Assembly: GCA_964483025.1 (NCBI GenBank)
Contig: CAYZZT010000036.1
Span: 1-6,405, forward strand
Direction of reading: 5' to 3'
Length of the DNA: 6,405 bases
Source of the DNA: CAIZIN01 sp964483025
GTDB taxonomy: Bacteria > Patescibacteriota > Minisyncoccia > Phycocordibacterales > CAIZIN01
Below the pieces are notes generated by a model that ran no database searches, had not been told where the DNA came from, and saw only the letters and a list, made by a program, of their open reading frames with translations. The translations under genes were made by a program, and so were the position numbers. Positions 6,007 through 6,405 of this stretch are shown in pieces; the first letter of the stretch is position 1; each line of letters opens with the position of its first letter.

Positions 6007-6035
6007 AGTATAGCATAGTCGGGTTTTTCTGTCAA
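6007..6035 (-). promoter_or_regulatory. Strong sigma70-type promoter of the minus-strand RNA
   Basis: Read on the minus strand: TTGACA (6035-6030), a 17-bp spacer, then TATACT (6012-6007) preceded by TGC, i.e. also an extended -10. The predicted start is near 6000-6002. This is the best-matched promoter for its downstream sequence in the window. Confidence 0.8.
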
Positions 6036-6108
6036 GCGATTTAAACATTTAATATTTTTTTGCAAAAGTAACTATATTTTTGATAGATAATAGTGACAAA
6101 AAATAAAA

Positions 6109-6131
6109 ACACAAAATGTAATATTTTGTGT
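6109..6131. repeat. 9-bp perfect inverted repeat in AT-rich DNA
   Basis: ACACAAAAT (6109-6117) and ATTTTGTGT (6123-6131) are perfect inverted repeats around GTAAT; AAA/TTT pairs continue outside one mismatch. It lies between the two minus-strand promoters. It could be an operator or a weak AT-rich hairpin terminator for either strand. Confidence 0.5.
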
Positions 6132-6157
6132 ATTTTGTAAATAGTAAATAAGGTTCT

Positions 6158-6186
6158 GTTATAACTCATTTACTTTTCTGTGTCAA
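6158..6186 (-). promoter_or_regulatory. Second, upstream minus-strand promoter
   Basis: Read on the minus strand: TTGACA (6186-6181), a 17-bp spacer, TATAAC (6163-6158). The predicted start is near 6151. A transcript from here would cross the inverted repeat at 6109-6131 and the promoter at 6035-6007 and enter the structured RNA. No ORF with a plausible start lies between. Confidence 0.5.
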
Positions 6187-6232
6187 TAATATGGCTATAA
6201 ATAAGGGCTATATGGATTTTATAAATATGAAA

Positions 6233-6250
6233 TGTCAAAAGTACTTGACA
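6233..6250. promoter_or_regulatory. Operator-like inverted repeat over the plus-strand -35 box
   Basis: TGTCAA (6233-6238), AAGTAC, TTGACA (6245-6250) form a 6-6-6 inverted repeat whose right half is the -35 box of the plus-strand promoter. This is a natural place for a dimeric repressor, and also puts a -35-like box on the minus strand, for which I see no good -10. Confidence 0.35.
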
Positions 6251-6272
6251 AAAATATAAAAAAGACTATAAT
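6245..6272 (+). promoter_or_regulatory. Consensus sigma70-type promoter reading out of the window
   Basis: TTGACA (6245-6250), a 16-bp A-rich spacer, TATAAT (6267-6272): both boxes match the consensus exactly. The predicted start is near 6279. It is divergent from the minus-strand promoters at 6186 and 6035. Confidence 0.8.
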
Positions 6273-6278
6273 ACAACA

Positions 6279-6405
6279 CAGATAAATAGACATAGGAAAT
6301 CTAGTACAAAAATGAGTTGAGTCTAGGCCGTAAACCAGGATCAACAAGTTCAGACTAAATTCCAATCTGTTCTTCAAAACCAACAAACCAACCCCAACAC
6401 CCCAA
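6279..6405 (+). other. Leader of an unseen downstream gene or RNA
   Basis: At least 126 nt downstream of the consensus promoter have no credible start codon: ATG 6312 is followed at once by TGA. A hairpin is possible at 6316-6346 (GTTGA/TCAAC, with inner TCT/GGA and GG/CC around CCGTAAA); AGTCT (6320-6324) could instead pair with AGACT further on. From about 6378 to the edge the sequence is almost only C and A. It may be a long 5' UTR, a riboswitch-like leader or an RNA gene cut by the window end. Confidence 0.4.

Noticed and set aside
6327..6404. N-terminus of a protein (AVNQDQQVQTKF...) at the right edge
   Set aside because: There is no ATG, GTG or TTG in this frame after the TAG at 6324.
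1..6405. CRISPR array, insertion sequence or phage genes
   Set aside because: There are no evenly spaced identical repeats and no transposase, integrase or cas-like products.

Overview
The window looks like a piece of a low-GC Patescibacteria (CPR, Parcubacteria-like) chromosome. The evidence is AT-rich coding DNA, a polynucleotide phosphorylase of the style seen in that group, a TrmB-type regulator, a compact DksA/TraR-type zinc-finger protein, single-pass membrane proteins of unknown function, and genes that mostly lack a usable Shine-Dalgarno (SD) sequence. This assignment rests on recognition from sequence alone; no search was run.

Layout. Positions 57-2207 (+) encode a complete PNPase with catalytic residues, KH and S1 domains intact. 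Its 3' end overlaps by 38 bp a 539-aa protein (2170-3789, +) that has a long acidic, repeat-bearing N-terminal half, one membrane segment and an extracytoplasmic-type C-terminal region split by a Ser/Thr-rich linker. A REP-like inverted-repeat element (3824-3899, with a partial copy just upstream) separates these from a 118-aa DksA/TraR-type protein (3940-4296). A decayed heptamer tandem repeat follows, then a 156-aa small membrane protein (4352-4822) closed by a strong hairpin terminator (4833-4855). A TrmB-family regulator (4896-5642) appears to be transcribed from its own extended -10 promoter as a leaderless mRNA. It ends at a 13-bp-stem terminator (5670-5705).

The last ~760 bp contain no conventional gene, yet this is the most interesting part. 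On the minus strand a near-consensus promoter (TTGACA, 17 bp, TGcTATACT; 6035-6007) drives a GC-rich, strongly structured ~330-nt RNA that runs to the shared terminator at 5670-5705. The RNA carries two micro-ORFs (encoding MGDC and MGDAD), each with a near-perfect SD, although the ordinary genes here lack one. It also has competing hairpins of the kind seen in regulatory leaders. Upstream lie a second minus-strand promoter (6186-6158) and an opposing plus-strand consensus promoter (6245-6272). The latter's -35 box is half of an inverted repeat, and it starts a long leader, C/A-rich at its end, that leaves the window.

How the parts work together: PNPase and the overlapping membrane protein are probably translated together. 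The DksA-like and small membrane proteins form a second transcription block. TrmB is a separate unit that converges on the minus-strand RNA. I see no CRISPR array, tRNA, rRNA or transposase.
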